Source of the DNA: Candidatus Obscuribacterales bacterium | GTDB taxonomy: Bacteria > Cyanobacteriota > Vampirovibrionia > Obscuribacterales > Obscuribacteraceae | Reading direction: 5' to 3' | Length of the DNA: 36,599 nt | Assembly (NCBI GenBank): GCA_949127735.1 | Contig: CASBPX010000243.1 | Span: 1 to 36,599, forward strand | Part shown: in pieces, positions 15,867 to 24,516 of the stretch | How the letters are laid out: each line of letters opens with the position of its first letter | How positions within the stretch are numbered: the stretch's first letter is position 1 | Notes under the pieces: model-generated | Told to the model about the DNA's origin: nothing | Seen by the model: only the letters and a program-made list of their open reading frames with translations | Database searches by the model: none | Program-made: the position numbers and the translations under genes

Positions 15867-17650
15867 ATGGGCTCTGATGAGAAAATAATGGCTCTTTATG
15901 AAGAGCTTGTCTTGACTAAGGCACAACTTGAAGTGCTTGAAACTGAACGCGCCAAAGAAAAAGCTCAATACAAACAGCTGCTGCAACAGTTTCAAGAAAC
16001 TCTCAAAATCAAATCTGACTTCGTAGCGCACGTCAGCCACGAAATACGCACGCCTCTGAACGGTATGCTGCCCATGATTGACCTGCTTTTAAGATGTGAA
16101 CTGAATCAGTGGTATTCGATTTGATATCGGTAGTAGAAGGTGTCGGTCAAATTTTGGCTCCTGCAGCCGCATCAAAAAATTTGCTCTTGCTGTCAGCTAT
16201 TGAAACCAACGTGCCTGAATGCATCATCGGCGACCCGCAGAGACTGCGTCAGGTACTACTCAACCTCTGCAACAATGCTATTAAATTTACCGAACGCGGT
16301 CAGATAATTTTGAAAGTATCTTTTGCTCAGGCGTTTACAGGCCCTGACCAATTGACTTTTCAAATAATCGACAGTGGCAGTGGTCTCAGTGAAGAAATCA
16401 AAACCCATCTTTTTGAACCATTTTTCCAGGGTGCTCAAGACGCCAGCTTCAGCAAAGAGGGTACGGGTTTAGGGCTGAGTATCTGCAAACGTTTGGTAGA
16501 GCTCATGAGCGGTAAGTTGTTTGTTGAAAGTGAACTAAACGTTGGGTCAACTTTTGGTTTTAGTTTGCCTATTACTGAAAAAAAGAATCTCGAAATCGAA
16601 AAAGTTTGGGGTTCAGTCACAACTTCAAGCCAGACACCAAGAGAGTACCGCAAAATTAGAGCGCTAACACTCGAACCCGTTTATAAAGGACAATCGGCCA
16701 TTGCCGATATTCTTAAAACTTTCGATATCAGCACCACTACTGTCGCCACAGCGCACGACGCCTTGACCATAGCGCAGTCACCAGGTGCCGCAGCAGACGC
16801 AAATTTTGTCATTTTCTTAGACATGGTGCGCGGCGATCAAGAAAGCAATTTGTTTCTCGCACTAATTCAAAGTTTTCCCATATCTAAAAGCTTGAAAATA
16901 GTTCAGATTGTCGGTCAAGAAAGCAATGAAAAAGCCAGCAGCAGACTGCTTTCCATCGGTATGCCCATGCGACGGCAATCTGTCAATCGTTGCCTAAGCA
17001 AATTAGACAACCGCACATTACCTCAGGAAGGTTCAACTCGTTCGCATCAAAGCACCACGTTAGGTATGGATGCACTGGAGCTTACTCAGTCAAACGCACT
17101 GATGCGTAGTGGCGAAAGAAAGCACGCTGTGGTTGCCGACGATAACAAAATCAATCAAAAAGTGGCCTTCCTCTTTCTTGAAGAGTTAGGATTTGGCGTG
17201 GACCTGGCTACTGATGGAGTCGAGGCCGTGCAGCTCTTTAAACACAAACACTATGACATGGTCTTTCTCGACTGCCAGATGCCGCGTTTAAACGGTTACG
17301 AAACTGCCAAAATCATCAAAGAAATTCAACAAAGGCGCGGTATCCTCACGCCTGTTATCGCTATCACGGCGAACGCCCTAGAAGGCACACGCGAAGAGTG
17401 CATGGCCAATAATATGGATGACTATTTGTGCAAACCGATTGATTCCAACAACCTGGAAAAGCTTGTGATCAAGTGGCTCGGCCACTCCGTCAAAAGACAG
17501 AGGACTGCCCGAACAGGCACAAACTTTGACGGCGAGTCATCTTTGCCACCGGGCAGCAGGTTTAACAGTGAAACAAACTCGGTAGAAGACTTCCGCTCTA
17601 CTCATACACTTCCAACGGTGCGCCCACCGCCTCCTGAACAAATCGTTTAA
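15867..17650 (+). pseudogene. hybrid sensor histidine kinase, interrupted by an internal deletion and frameshift
   Basis: Two frames together spell a soluble hybrid kinase. The first (15867-16124) has a coiled coil and the phosphoacceptor H-box VSHEIRTPLNG (His58) but stops at ELNQWYSI. The second (open from about 16109) begins inside the linker to the ATPase domain (VFDLISVVEGVGQILAPAAA) and carries the N box NLCNNAIKFT, the G boxes IDSGSGL and GTGLGLSI, a degenerate receiver-like region and a true receiver at about 17125-17485 (VVADDNKINQ, VFLDCQMPRLNGYE, CKPI). The second half of the dimerisation helix, roughly 30-40 residues, is missing exactly where the frame changes. So the gene appears disrupted; an assembly error is also possible. 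The second frame could make a kinase-less receiver protein. Confidence 0.75.
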
Positions 17651-17715
17651 CTTATGGGAACCAATCGGACACTGCCGGGTCTAATTGCTCAGTCAAAAAA
17701 AATTGAGGTAAAAGT

Positions 17716-18174
17716 ATGTCCATGAATGCAGAGCAGCTGCTCGATATGAGTCCTAAAGAACTCGATGTGCTGTTCGGCGAAGCTGAATGTGGCCCCGTTC
17801 CGCATGGCATTGCCAAAGGCACTGCTCTAATCGCTCCCGGCTCGAGAGCCGGCTCTTCACTTTCTCACATGGTTCGCTTCTTGGCCTGGCAGGGCAAGAC
17901 CTTTGACAGCAAAAAAGGCGAGCTAATTAACCGCATTTTGCCAATCGGCCATAGTGCAGTGGTAGCCAAAGTTTATGAAGATCAGAGCTGGATGGATAAG
18001 AAACCATGTATTGCTCTGGATTATTCAAAAACGTCGCTACTGGCTAAATTTGTTCGTGATGAAATTCGTTTGGTAGACAAAAACTTCTACCTGGGAAAAG
18101 TCTATGTTGGCAGTCTGCCGGTAATTCACTTTTGTCTCGAATTTCCACAAGACTCTGCTGCTGCTGCAGCTTAA
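17716..18174 (+). CDS. conserved hypothetical protein, 152 aa
   Basis: I recognise a recurring pattern but no named function. After a short helix the protein has GPVPHGIAKGTALIAPG, then LAWQGKTFDSKKG, then PCIALDYSKTSLLAKFVRDEIRLV and FYLGKVYVG. Proteins with GxxxGTAL.PG, a GK.F block and LDYSKTS...VRDEIR.V...YLG occur in proteobacteria and actinobacteria, sometimes near oxidoreductases, and are of unknown role. No signal peptide, membrane segment or metal site. The C-terminus is a poly-Ala tail. ATG at 17716 has GAGG 7 nt upstream. It converges with a cholesterol-oxidase-like GMC gene and shares a terminator with it. Confidence 0.8.
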   Translation: MSMNAEQLLDMSPKELDVLFGEAECGPVPHGIAKGTALIAPGSRAGSSLSHMVRFLAWQGKTFDSKKGELINRILPIGHSAVVAKVYEDQSWMDKKPCIALDYSKTSLLAKFVRDEIRLVDKNFYLGKVYVGSLPVIHFCLEFPQDSAAAAA

Positions 18175-18210
18175 TTTGCTAGGGCTAAATGCTTTTAGTT
18201 TAAAGAAATT

Positions 18211-18244
18211 GACCGGCTTTACGTAGTATCGCCGGTCTTTTCGT
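18211..18244. terminator. bidirectional terminator between convergent genes
   Basis: A 7-bp stem GACCGGC (18211-18217) / GCCGGTC (18231-18237) with a 13-nt loop, followed on the plus strand by TTTTCGT and preceded by AAAGAAATT, which gives a T-rich tail on the minus strand. On the minus strand the hairpin overlaps the last codons of the GMC gene (stop 18219-18221). Confidence 0.75.
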
Positions 18245-19907
18245 CAGCCAGATTCTCGCTCGAGATAATTTTATCTGCTTGCCACTTCTCTATTACCTTC
18301 TCAGAGAACCGATCGGCAACAGCAGCAATAGTTAAAGATGGATTAGGCCCAATCGCAGCGGGCATCACCGAACCATCGGCAATAAACATATTGGGATAAT
18401 TATAGACTTCGCCATGGGTATCAACCACGCCTTGCTCCCAAGTAGCGCCCATAGGACAACCACCAAGCGGATGCACCGTAACCGTTTTACTTAAATACCA
18501 ACTTGGATAATCTAAAAACAATCCTGCCTGGAGATAATCAGCCATCTCTTTCATCTTCGCTCTAATAGCATCGAAGAATTTTTCTGAAGTTTTGCGCGGC
18601 ATTTTTAAGTTCAGAGCTTTAGATTTTTTATCAAATTCCATGAAGCCGTCAGATTCGTCAATACCCATACCGACCATGGGAAAGCTTGATACCAGACCGT
18701 CTGCTGCACCCAAAAATTCACTGACTGTATAAGACAAATTGATGTTGCGATGAAAGCCAAAAAGACTTTTGATGTAGTTGACAAACAGCTTGAACCAGCG
18801 CAATTTTAAGGCGTTAGCATTTATCGTCTCGAGCAACCAGATAATGGTGGTAGTAAATGTCCAGTCTTCGACTATAAATCGAGTTTTCTTATCAACCGAA
18901 ATATTACGTGCCGCGCCTGTAATTACCGGCCCAAAATAGGGCTGAACACTGCGCTTCTGTAGTTTATCTTCAACTTTTTCCTGACAGCCAATGGCCACTG
19001 TAAGCAGATCGCCATTTCCAGAAAGTCTTGTACCAAGCGCTTTGCTGATATTGGGAAACCATTTTTGACTGTATAAAAGAAGCGACGTACTGCCTAAACT
19101 TCCGGCCGCGAGCACTAAGAATTTGGCCTTGAGACCGATGGGATTTTCAGAAGTTGATTTAGAAACATGCGACGTATAGGTGACAACATAACCCCCCTCA
19201 ATTGGTTGCATTTGTTTCACTTCAGCCAGAATTCTCAGGTCGGCGCCTAACTCTTTGGCCATAGTCAAATAGTTGAGGTCGAGTGTATTCTTAGAACCGA
19301 AATTACAACCCAAATAACATTCGCCGCATAGCCTGCAACCATAGCGATTGACTCCATGCAGATTTGCGGGTGTATGCAACTGCTCGCCAGGCACAGGATT
19401 CTCCACATCATTGCCGAAAGTAATAGCGATGGGCACCAGCTCAAACGGCATACCCACCGCGGCTGCAGCTTCCTTAAGTACGGCGGTTTTGACAGTCTGA
19501 TTATATGGTGTCTTATCGAAAGGATAAGGCACCGGCTTAAGAACTGCCTCTACGCGATCATAGTGCGGTGCCAAATCTTGGTACGTAAGGGGCCACCCGT
19601 CAAACCACTCCGGATCTTTACGCAGGAGCACGTTGGCATAAATCAAAGAACCACCACCTAGACCACTACATGTGATGGCGTCAGAATCTTTAAATGACCA
19701 AAAGTCATATAGACCCAGAAGTCCTTTTTGCGGCTGCCAAAAAGCATCTTTCATCTGGTCCAGGCTGCGCGGAAAAGTGCCAGGCGGATAGGTTTTTCCA
19801 CGCTCCAACAGGCACACTTTCATTCCGGCTTTAGAAAGGTTATAAGCCATTACCGAGCCGCCAAAGCCGCTGCCAACAATCACAACGTCAAATTCGTCAG
19901 TGGTCAC
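18219..19907 (-). CDS. GMC-family FAD oxidoreductase (cholesterol-oxidase-like)
   Basis: A 562-residue flavoprotein. The N-terminal FAD-binding Rossmann motif is VIVGSGFGGSVMAYNLSKAG (residues 9-28), followed by LLERGK. A four-cysteine cluster CRLCGECYLGCNFGSKNTLD (Cys191, 194, 197, 201) marks the GMC subgroup that includes cholesterol oxidase-like and other large oxidoreductases. The C-terminal GMC signature has VHPLGGCPMG with the active-site His, and NPSLTIAAVADR. No signal peptide is visible. It probably oxidises a hydroxyl group of a lipid or sterol-like substrate. GTG start at 19907 has no clear ribosome-binding site. It is the last gene of a minus-strand operon with a small membrane peptide and a conserved unknown. 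Confidence 0.92.
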   Translation of the reverse strand: MTTDEFDVVIVGSGFGGSVMAYNLSKAGMKVCLLERGKTYPPGTFPRSLDQMKDAFWQPQKGLLGLYDFWSFKDSDAITCSGLGGGSLIYANVLLRKDPEWFDGWPLTYQDLAPHYDRVEAVLKPVPYPFDKTPYNQTVKTAVLKEAAAAVGMPFELVPIAITFGNDVENPVPGEQLHTPANLHGVNRYGCRLCGECYLGCNFGSKNTLDLNYLTMAKELGADLRILAEVKQMQPIEGGYVVTYTSHVSKSTSENPIGLKAKFLVLAAGSLGSTSLLLYSQKWFPNISKALGTRLSGNGDLLTVAIGCQEKVEDKLQKRSVQPYFGPVITGAARNISVDKKTRFIVEDWTFTTTIIWLLETINANALKLRWFKLFVNYIKSLFGFHRNINLSYTVSEFLGAADGLVSSFPMVGMGIDESDGFMEFDKKSKALNLKMPRKTSEKFFDAIRAKMKEMADYLQAGLFLDYPSWYLSKTVTVHPLGGCPMGATWEQGVVDTHGEVYNYPNMFIADGSVMPAAIGPNPSLTIAAVADRFSEKVIEKWQADKIISSENLADEKTGDTT

Positions 19908-19953
19908 TGCTGTTTATAACCCATCATTAAAGACTGACTCAGGGTGTCCGAAC

Positions 19954-20061
19954 TTACTTAGTCTCTTTAGTTTCGAGCTTGTGCTCCAGCCAGCTGATAA
20001 TTTTCTGGGAAGCAATCAAGACAATTGTAGAACATACAGCCAGGACAATCTTATTAACCAT
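19954..20061 (-). CDS. small single-span membrane protein, 35 aa
   Basis: A short ORF in the 229-nt gap between the GMC gene and the conserved unknown. It starts with ATG at 20061 preceded by a strong purine run (AGGGTGAGGGTT), and ends with TAA at 19954. The peptide begins MVNKIVLAVCSTIVLIAS, a clear membrane segment of about 15-18 residues, and continues with an amphipathic, charged tail (QKIISWLEHKLETKETK). A positive residue before the span and a charged tail after it are the usual plan of small bacterial membrane proteins that modify a larger partner. The partner, if any, would be the GMC enzyme 46 nt downstream. No homologue is recognised. Confidence 0.6.
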   Translation of the reverse strand: MVNKIVLAVCSTIVLIASQKIISWLEHKLETKETK

Positions 20062-20136
20062 AACCCTCACCCTAAATAAGCATGTTCTTAGAAGCAGTGC
20101 TGGGCTAAAAGTTCCAATTTCTAAGATATCAGACCA

Positions 20137-20901
20137 TTATTTAAACAAACCCAGGGCCTGAAGGTCACGCACGGGCTCATCAAACGAGCACGAGCCTACC
20201 GAATGCATAAAATTGTGCCTGGCATCCTTTATCTTTTCAAGACTCAATATTTGACCATTCCAGGAAGCATTTTCATCAAAAGTAAATGCAGTTGGATCGG
20301 TTTCTGAAAGTATGGAGACAATATTCTTCTCACCGTGCCAGGCAAAAACACTGGCCATTAAAACGTTGAGAAAACCATGCATCACCGCCCGTGGTGCCTC
20401 GTCGTCATAAGTCAGGGCATAATCGGCACGAATGGGATGGTGCAAACCAGCAGTAGCTTTAAACGGTAGACGATGAGACGCGCAACCTAAAATAAACTCC
20501 GCCACTTCGTTTACATCTGGAATCGCCACAGCTTTTATGCCACCGGTGCGAAGCTTGGCGAACGAACCTGAATCTTTGACTTGCTTAAGTTGGTCAACGC
20601 CAGTCACTTCACAGTAAACCGGATGCTCAGCAGAAATTAAGACTTTGCTTTCGATTGTTGTAGCGCGTATATGATCGGCGTCGCCAAGAACAGCGACTCG
20701 GCCATCTAAAGATGTTGGCAAATTTTCGACGTCTTTTGCAGGCACGACCAACCAGCGCAGCATCCAGGAGTATTCACTGTTTTGATAAGTGCGATAATTG
20801 GCAATGGTTTGTTCGAGCGACAAACCGGCAGGGGGGAATAATCCGGCATAGTCGATGAATTGATCGAGCAGGGCCTTAAGGGCTGGAGCAACTGGAGTCA
20901 T
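20137..20901 (-). CDS. conserved hypothetical protein, possible TIM-barrel-like
   Basis: The 254-residue soluble protein belongs to a widespread uncharacterised family recognisable by FIDYAGLFPPAGLSLEQTI near the N-terminus, SFAKLRTGGIKAVAIPDVNE, LPFKATAGLHHPIR and MHGFLNVLMA. The (K)xRTGG and ATAGLHHP motifs lie at the ends of strands in an alternating strand-helix pattern, suggesting a barrel with a charged active site, but no activity is established as far as I know. ATG at 20901 has AAAGG about 9 nt upstream. It is the first gene of a minus-strand operon with the small membrane peptide and the GMC oxidoreductase, so a role in the same oxidation of a small organic substrate is possible. 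Confidence 0.8.
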   Translation of the reverse strand: MTPVAPALKALLDQFIDYAGLFPPAGLSLEQTIANYRTYQNSEYSWMLRWLVVPAKDVENLPTSLDGRVAVLGDADHIRATTIESKVLISAEHPVYCEVTGVDQLKQVKDSGSFAKLRTGGIKAVAIPDVNEVAEFILGCASHRLPFKATAGLHHPIRADYALTYDDEAPRAVMHGFLNVLMASVFAWHGEKNIVSILSETDPTAFTFDENASWNGQILSLEKIKDARHNFMHSVGSCSFDEPVRDLQALGLFK

Positions 20902-21028
20902 GAAATTTGCCTTTTGTACTAACTTGATGTGCTGAGTTTAAACAACTAACTATCGGCAAAAAGAACAATTCGTGCCGATAGAATATCAGCTTCCGCCATA
21001 CGTTTACTTTTTAACATCAAGTCCTAAT

Positions 21029-21057
21029 TTTAAAGTTTCGTAAAATCAAAGTACAAT
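21029..21057 (+). promoter_or_regulatory. candidate promoter for the L,D-transpeptidase gene
   Basis: TTTAAA (21029-21034), 17 nt, TACAAT (21052-21057), in an AT-rich divergent spacer, 47 nt before the ATG at 21105. Each element matches the sigma-70 consensus moderately (4/6 and 5/6). Confidence 0.45.
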
Positions 21058-21104
21058 TTTAAGAGATCATTCGAGCATATGGAATTTGAACATTCACTCA
21101 CGAG

Positions 21105-21893
21105 ATGAAACACCGCAAAAAATTGATTGTTGGACTGATACTTATAATAGCTATAGCCGCGCCGACTTTAAAATATCGCCGCTGGATCTATAGCTATTTT
21201 GCGCGTCTGCCACTTTTTGCCAGAACCTTACCTGCTTCGACAGGTGAGGTTCTCTATAGGGTAGAGGACCAGCTTGCCACCTATGGCAATGCCGCTCGCG
21301 CCAGACTTAAAGCCAAGTTTGACAGCAAGACTTTGACCTATCCACCTCAGCGAATGGCATTATTTGCCCTGAAATCTACCGCTGAAATGCAAGTATATGT
21401 GGCACCACCAGCGGGGCCATACCAATACCTTTGCTCTTACCCAATACTGGCTGCCAGCGGCGAATTAGGTCCTAAACTACGCGAAGGTGATCGACAGGTT
21501 CCAGAGGGAATGTATGAGCTAACTCTGGAACCGAATACACCTTATCATTTAGCTCTGAGATTGAACTATCCAAACCCAGACGACTGGCAGCGGGCCAAAG
21601 ACGACGGCCGCGAAAGCCCAGGCAGCGACATTCTCATACATGGCAATAGCTGCTCAATTGGCTGCCTGGCCATGGGTGACGAAGCCAGCGAAGATTTGTT
21701 TGTGCTCGCCGCCGACGCCTGCGATCAAAAGCTACCGTTGATTATTGCTCCACACGATTTTAGATCGCTGCCTTTGCCAGAAAACAAAGAAACAGATCCA
21801 TTGTGGTTGCCTGCGCTTTATCGCCAAATCAAAAGTGCTTTAAATCACTATCCAGCTCCACTGGCGGCAGCGAACAATCAACAGCAGCATTAA
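21105..21893 (+). CDS. L,D-transpeptidase (YkuD domain, YafK-like)
   Basis: A 262-residue envelope enzyme. The N-terminus (KHRKKLIVGLILIIAIAAP) is a membrane anchor or uncleaved signal. The catalytic YkuD domain starts near residue 80 and has the diagnostic LIHGNSCSIGCLAMGD with His179 and catalytic Cys187 (family pattern HG....S.GC..M). The VPEGMYELTLEPN stretch before it is the usual substrate-groove region, as in murein L,D-transpeptidase YafK-like proteins. It would cross-link peptidoglycan or attach proteins to it. ATG at 21105 has a weak ACGAG upstream. The next gene, 66 nt further on, encodes an exported repeat protein that may be a substrate or partner. Confidence 0.9.
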   Translation: MKHRKKLIVGLILIIAIAAPTLKYRRWIYSYFARLPLFARTLPASTGEVLYRVEDQLATYGNAARARLKAKFDSKTLTYPPQRMALFALKSTAEMQVYVAPPAGPYQYLCSYPILAASGELGPKLREGDRQVPEGMYELTLEPNTPYHLALRLNYPNPDDWQRAKDDGRESPGSDILIHGNSCSIGCLAMGDEASEDLFVLAADACDQKLPLIIAPHDFRSLPLPENKETDPLWLPALYRQIKSALNHYPAPLAAANNQQQH

Positions 21894-21959
21894 AGATACA
21901 GCGGGTTAAAAGCTGGTCTGTAGTTTATGATGCACACAAGTGTCTAAAGGGATTTTGCT

Positions 21960-23051
21960 GTGTGGCGTTACCGAAAAAAGTATTTTCTTAGCAGCGCTTT
22001 ACTATTGCCATTGCTGTTCGGGCCCAGCCCCGTGAGAGCTCAAGCCGATGACAGCTATCCGCGCATAACGGCCATGGAAAGCACAATTTTAGGCAAGAAA
22101 TTTGAAGATTCTTTGCCGGAAAGGTTGGCTCGGTTAGAAATCAAAGCTTTTGGAAGATCATCAGATAAAGCAGCGTTAAGCGAACGCACCGACAAGTTAG
22201 AGAGTTACTTTGAGCAAACTTATCATAAGCAATTGTTCGTGCCTGCGGAGGGATACCAGGGCCCCGACGATCAAGATTCTGCAGATCAGACAGGCTCAAC
22301 CGGTAGTGCCACCACTGGCAGTGACACCACAGGTAGTTCGTATCCACGAGTGACTGCCTTAGAGCAAGCTATTTTAGGAAAAACTTTTGAAAGTGAGCAG
22401 CTCTCAGCACGCCTTACACGCATGGAAATGAGCGCGTTTACCAAAGATTCGTCTAGCCTGGCTTTAGGTGATCGCACAGACGCTTTGGAAGATTATGCTG
22501 AAAAGAAATTGCACAAAAAAATATTAGGCCAGACGTCTACTACAAAAGACAATCCAGAATCTGGCGCTTCCGGTAATGGTGCCAGTAATGGCACCGGTAA
22601 TGGCACCGGTAATGGCACAAGTAGTTCTAGCGGTGGCAGTGGCCTGCTGGCAAAAATGGGAGGCGCATTGTTGGGGCTTCCTGGAGGTGCCATGGGTGGG
22701 GGCGGATTTTTGCCAGGCTTTGGTCCGTTTGCAGGTGTAAGGGTGCGCCAGCGCCCCGCCGGCACTCCAGGTGAAGAACAAACCGCGGCACAGAGTCACG
22801 CTGCTTCGGCCGCAGACGAGGCAATTATCGAAGCGCCGACACCACCGCCGGTATCGTGCCGCATCACTACAAAAGTAGCCTGGTGTGAAAAGCGCATATT
22901 CGGCCAAATTTCGCAAAAACATTTGCCTGAACGCCTTGATCAACTAAACATCGCGCTCAATTTCGCACCCGGCAAAAACAGCATCGACTTGATGGATGAC
23001 GTCGACAAGCTCGTGAAAACTGCGGCTCAAAGGCCGGTCTCGGCGCACTAA
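21960..23051 (+). CDS. exported protein with three repeats of the RLxRLE type
   Basis: A 363-residue secreted protein with signal peptide (LSSALLLPLLFG, cleavage after VRAQA). It contains three related units: residues about 33-85 (YPRITAMESTILGKKFEDSL, PERLARLEIKAFG), 122-178 (YPRVTALEQAILGKTFES, ARLTRMEMSAF) and 308-355 (WCEKRIFGQI, PERLDQLN). This E..(I/L)..G..F......RL.RLE..AF pattern is a repeat I associate with cyanobacterial and Melainabacteria envelope proteins. Between units 2 and 3 lies a Gly/Ser/Asn linker and a GGGxLPGFG segment. GTG start at 21960 has AAAGGGA 8 nt upstream. Function unknown; its position after the L,D-transpeptidase suggests the cell wall. Confidence 0.75.
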   Translation: MWRYRKKYFLSSALLLPLLFGPSPVRAQADDSYPRITAMESTILGKKFEDSLPERLARLEIKAFGRSSDKAALSERTDKLESYFEQTYHKQLFVPAEGYQGPDDQDSADQTGSTGSATTGSDTTGSSYPRVTALEQAILGKTFESEQLSARLTRMEMSAFTKDSSSLALGDRTDALEDYAEKKLHKKILGQTSTTKDNPESGASGNGASNGTGNGTGNGTSSSSGGSGLLAKMGGALLGLPGGAMGGGGFLPGFGPFAGVRVRQRPAGTPGEEQTAAQSHAASAADEAIIEAPTPPPVSCRITTKVAWCEKRIFGQISQKHLPERLDQLNIALNFAPGKNSIDLMDDVDKLVKTAAQRPVSAH

Positions 23052-23058
23052 GACCGGC
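23033..23058 (+). other. perfect hairpin over the stop codon between repeat protein and exporter
   Basis: An 8-bp perfect stem GCCGGTCT (23033-23040) / AGACCGGC (23051-23058) with a 10-nt loop that contains most of the stop codon of the repeat-protein gene. No T-run follows, so it is a weak terminator at best; it could protect or attenuate the mRNA ahead of the exporter gene starting 20 nt later. Confidence 0.4.
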
Positions 23059-23077
23059 AGTGACAAAAGGAATCTCT

Positions 23078-24292
23078 GTGGCAATCGGTAAACATTCGCT
23101 CGGTTTCACCCTCTTTCTTGGAGGGCTGGGAGCCTTACCGCCTTTATCGATCGATATGGGGTTACCGGCGCTCACTACTATTGGCAAAGCTTTGCACTGC
23201 TCAGACAGCGCCGCCGCTTTAACTTTGAGCCTATTTTTAGCAGGCTTTGCCATCGCACCAGTTGCCGGCGGCCCCCTTTCAGACCGTTTTGGAAGAAGGC
23301 CGATTCTGCTTGGCGGCTGTTTAATTTTTACGGTTGCGGCGCTCGGATGCGCCCTGGCCCCATCAATTGAACTGCTCTTGTTTTGTCGGTTGATTCAAGG
23401 AATCGGAGCAGGAGCAGCAGCTGTACTATCGATGGCACTGATTCGCGATTTATTCGAAGGGTCAGAAGCGCGGGCTAAACTTTCATATGTCAACATTTTG
23501 CGCAGCTTTGCCCCCATGATTGCACCCACATTGGGCGCGTGGCTTCTCACAGTTGCCGACTGGCGGTGGATTTACGGTGTGCTGACTATTGGCGGAATAA
23601 TTATTTTGGCGGTGACCTATTTTGGCTTCAGCGAATCTGCCACTCACGAGCGTGAGCCCCTCACATGGAGCGCACTGGGAGCTAATTATCTGGCCGTCAT
23701 AACCCACCGCGTCAGCTTCGGTTATGCCATGGTCAATGCTTTGATGTTTGGCTGCATGTTTGCCTACGTTTCTAATTCACCGTTGCTGTTGATTAAGAAT
23801 TTTGGCTTGTCGAATCAAATATTCGGCTATCTGTTTGCCGGCACCGCATTCGGTATCATGATTGGGGCATTTGTTAACGGCAAACTAAGTGAACGAAACA
23901 TTCCGCACAAGCTGCCGCTTGTAGCGGGATTATCAATGGCATGCGTTGCCACCTTAATCAACTTGATTGTCACCGCTACAGGCCATGCGGCAGCGCAAAC
24001 ACTGTTTCCTTGTCTCTTTCTATGTACGTTCAGCGCCGGCCTCGTGGCACCAAATTCCGCTCATGGATGCCTTCACCCCATGCCCAAAATCGCTGGCGTG
24101 GCTTCTGCAGTTTTGACTTTTACGCAAATGCTTGTCGGAGCGGCATCGAGTGCAATAGTCGCCTTCCTCTATGACGAACGTACCGCGTTCGCCATGACCG
24201 GAGTGATGTTTGCTTTCATTTGCTCAGCCGTGCTCGTTTATTTTATAGTGGTGGCACCGGCCGAAGAAAACGCGCCGAGCAATCTGAAATAA
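23078..24292 (+). CDS. MFS drug exporter, Bcr/CflA type
   Basis: A 404-residue 12-helix transporter of the drug:H+ antiporter-1 group. Landmarks: LPPLSIDMGLPALTTIG in helix 1 (the D-M-.LPA pattern of Bcr/CflA), loop motif A GPLSDRFGRRPILL, motif C-like GIGAGAAAVLSMALIRDLF, and FAPMIAPTLGAWLL in helix 5. Such proteins export bicyclomycin, chloramphenicol or other small molecules; the actual substrate is unknown. I take the GTG at 23078 as the start because AAAAGGA lies 7 nt upstream, rather than the GTG at 23060 which falls next to a hairpin. The gene follows the repeat-protein gene by 26 nt. Confidence 0.88.
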   Translation: MAIGKHSLGFTLFLGGLGALPPLSIDMGLPALTTIGKALHCSDSAAALTLSLFLAGFAIAPVAGGPLSDRFGRRPILLGGCLIFTVAALGCALAPSIELLLFCRLIQGIGAGAAAVLSMALIRDLFEGSEARAKLSYVNILRSFAPMIAPTLGAWLLTVADWRWIYGVLTIGGIIILAVTYFGFSESATHEREPLTWSALGANYLAVITHRVSFGYAMVNALMFGCMFAYVSNSPLLLIKNFGLSNQIFGYLFAGTAFGIMIGAFVNGKLSERNIPHKLPLVAGLSMACVATLINLIVTATGHAAAQTLFPCLFLCTFSAGLVAPNSAHGCLHPMPKIAGVASAVLTFTQMLVGAASSAIVAFLYDERTAFAMTGVMFAFICSAVLVYFIVVAPAEENAPSNLK

Positions 24293-24399
24293 TTATCTAT
24301 TTAATCAGCGTGGCAACTGTCGCACCCACACCCTTGCTGGCGCATCAGTGCTTCACCCATGATCAGCTCTGCGGTGTGACTATCAATGCCGAAGTGCCA

Positions 24400-24421
24400 A
24401 TCTAGCGTGCAGCGGCTAGAT
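24400..24421 (+). repeat. 7-bp inverted repeat after the exporter gene
   Basis: ATCTAGC (24400-24406) and GCTAGAT (24415-24421) are perfectly complementary with an 8-nt loop; an A-rich stretch and then TTT follow. It may be an operator for the TonB-domain gene at 24517 or a weak terminator for the exporter. The rest of the 224-nt gap shows no gene I can support. Confidence 0.35.
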
Positions 24422-24516
24422 AAAATTTGGATTGTCAGGGTTTTTGATAGTGATTTTAGGAAGAATAGTGTGCAAGATAGATAAAGCGCATATATTTCTT
24501 TTAAAGTAGGTGCAGA

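Noticed and set aside
15684-16040. Minus-strand 118-codon frame
   Set aside because: It is antisense to the H-box region of the histidine kinase, and the promoter and operator lie within it. It reads as a shadow frame.
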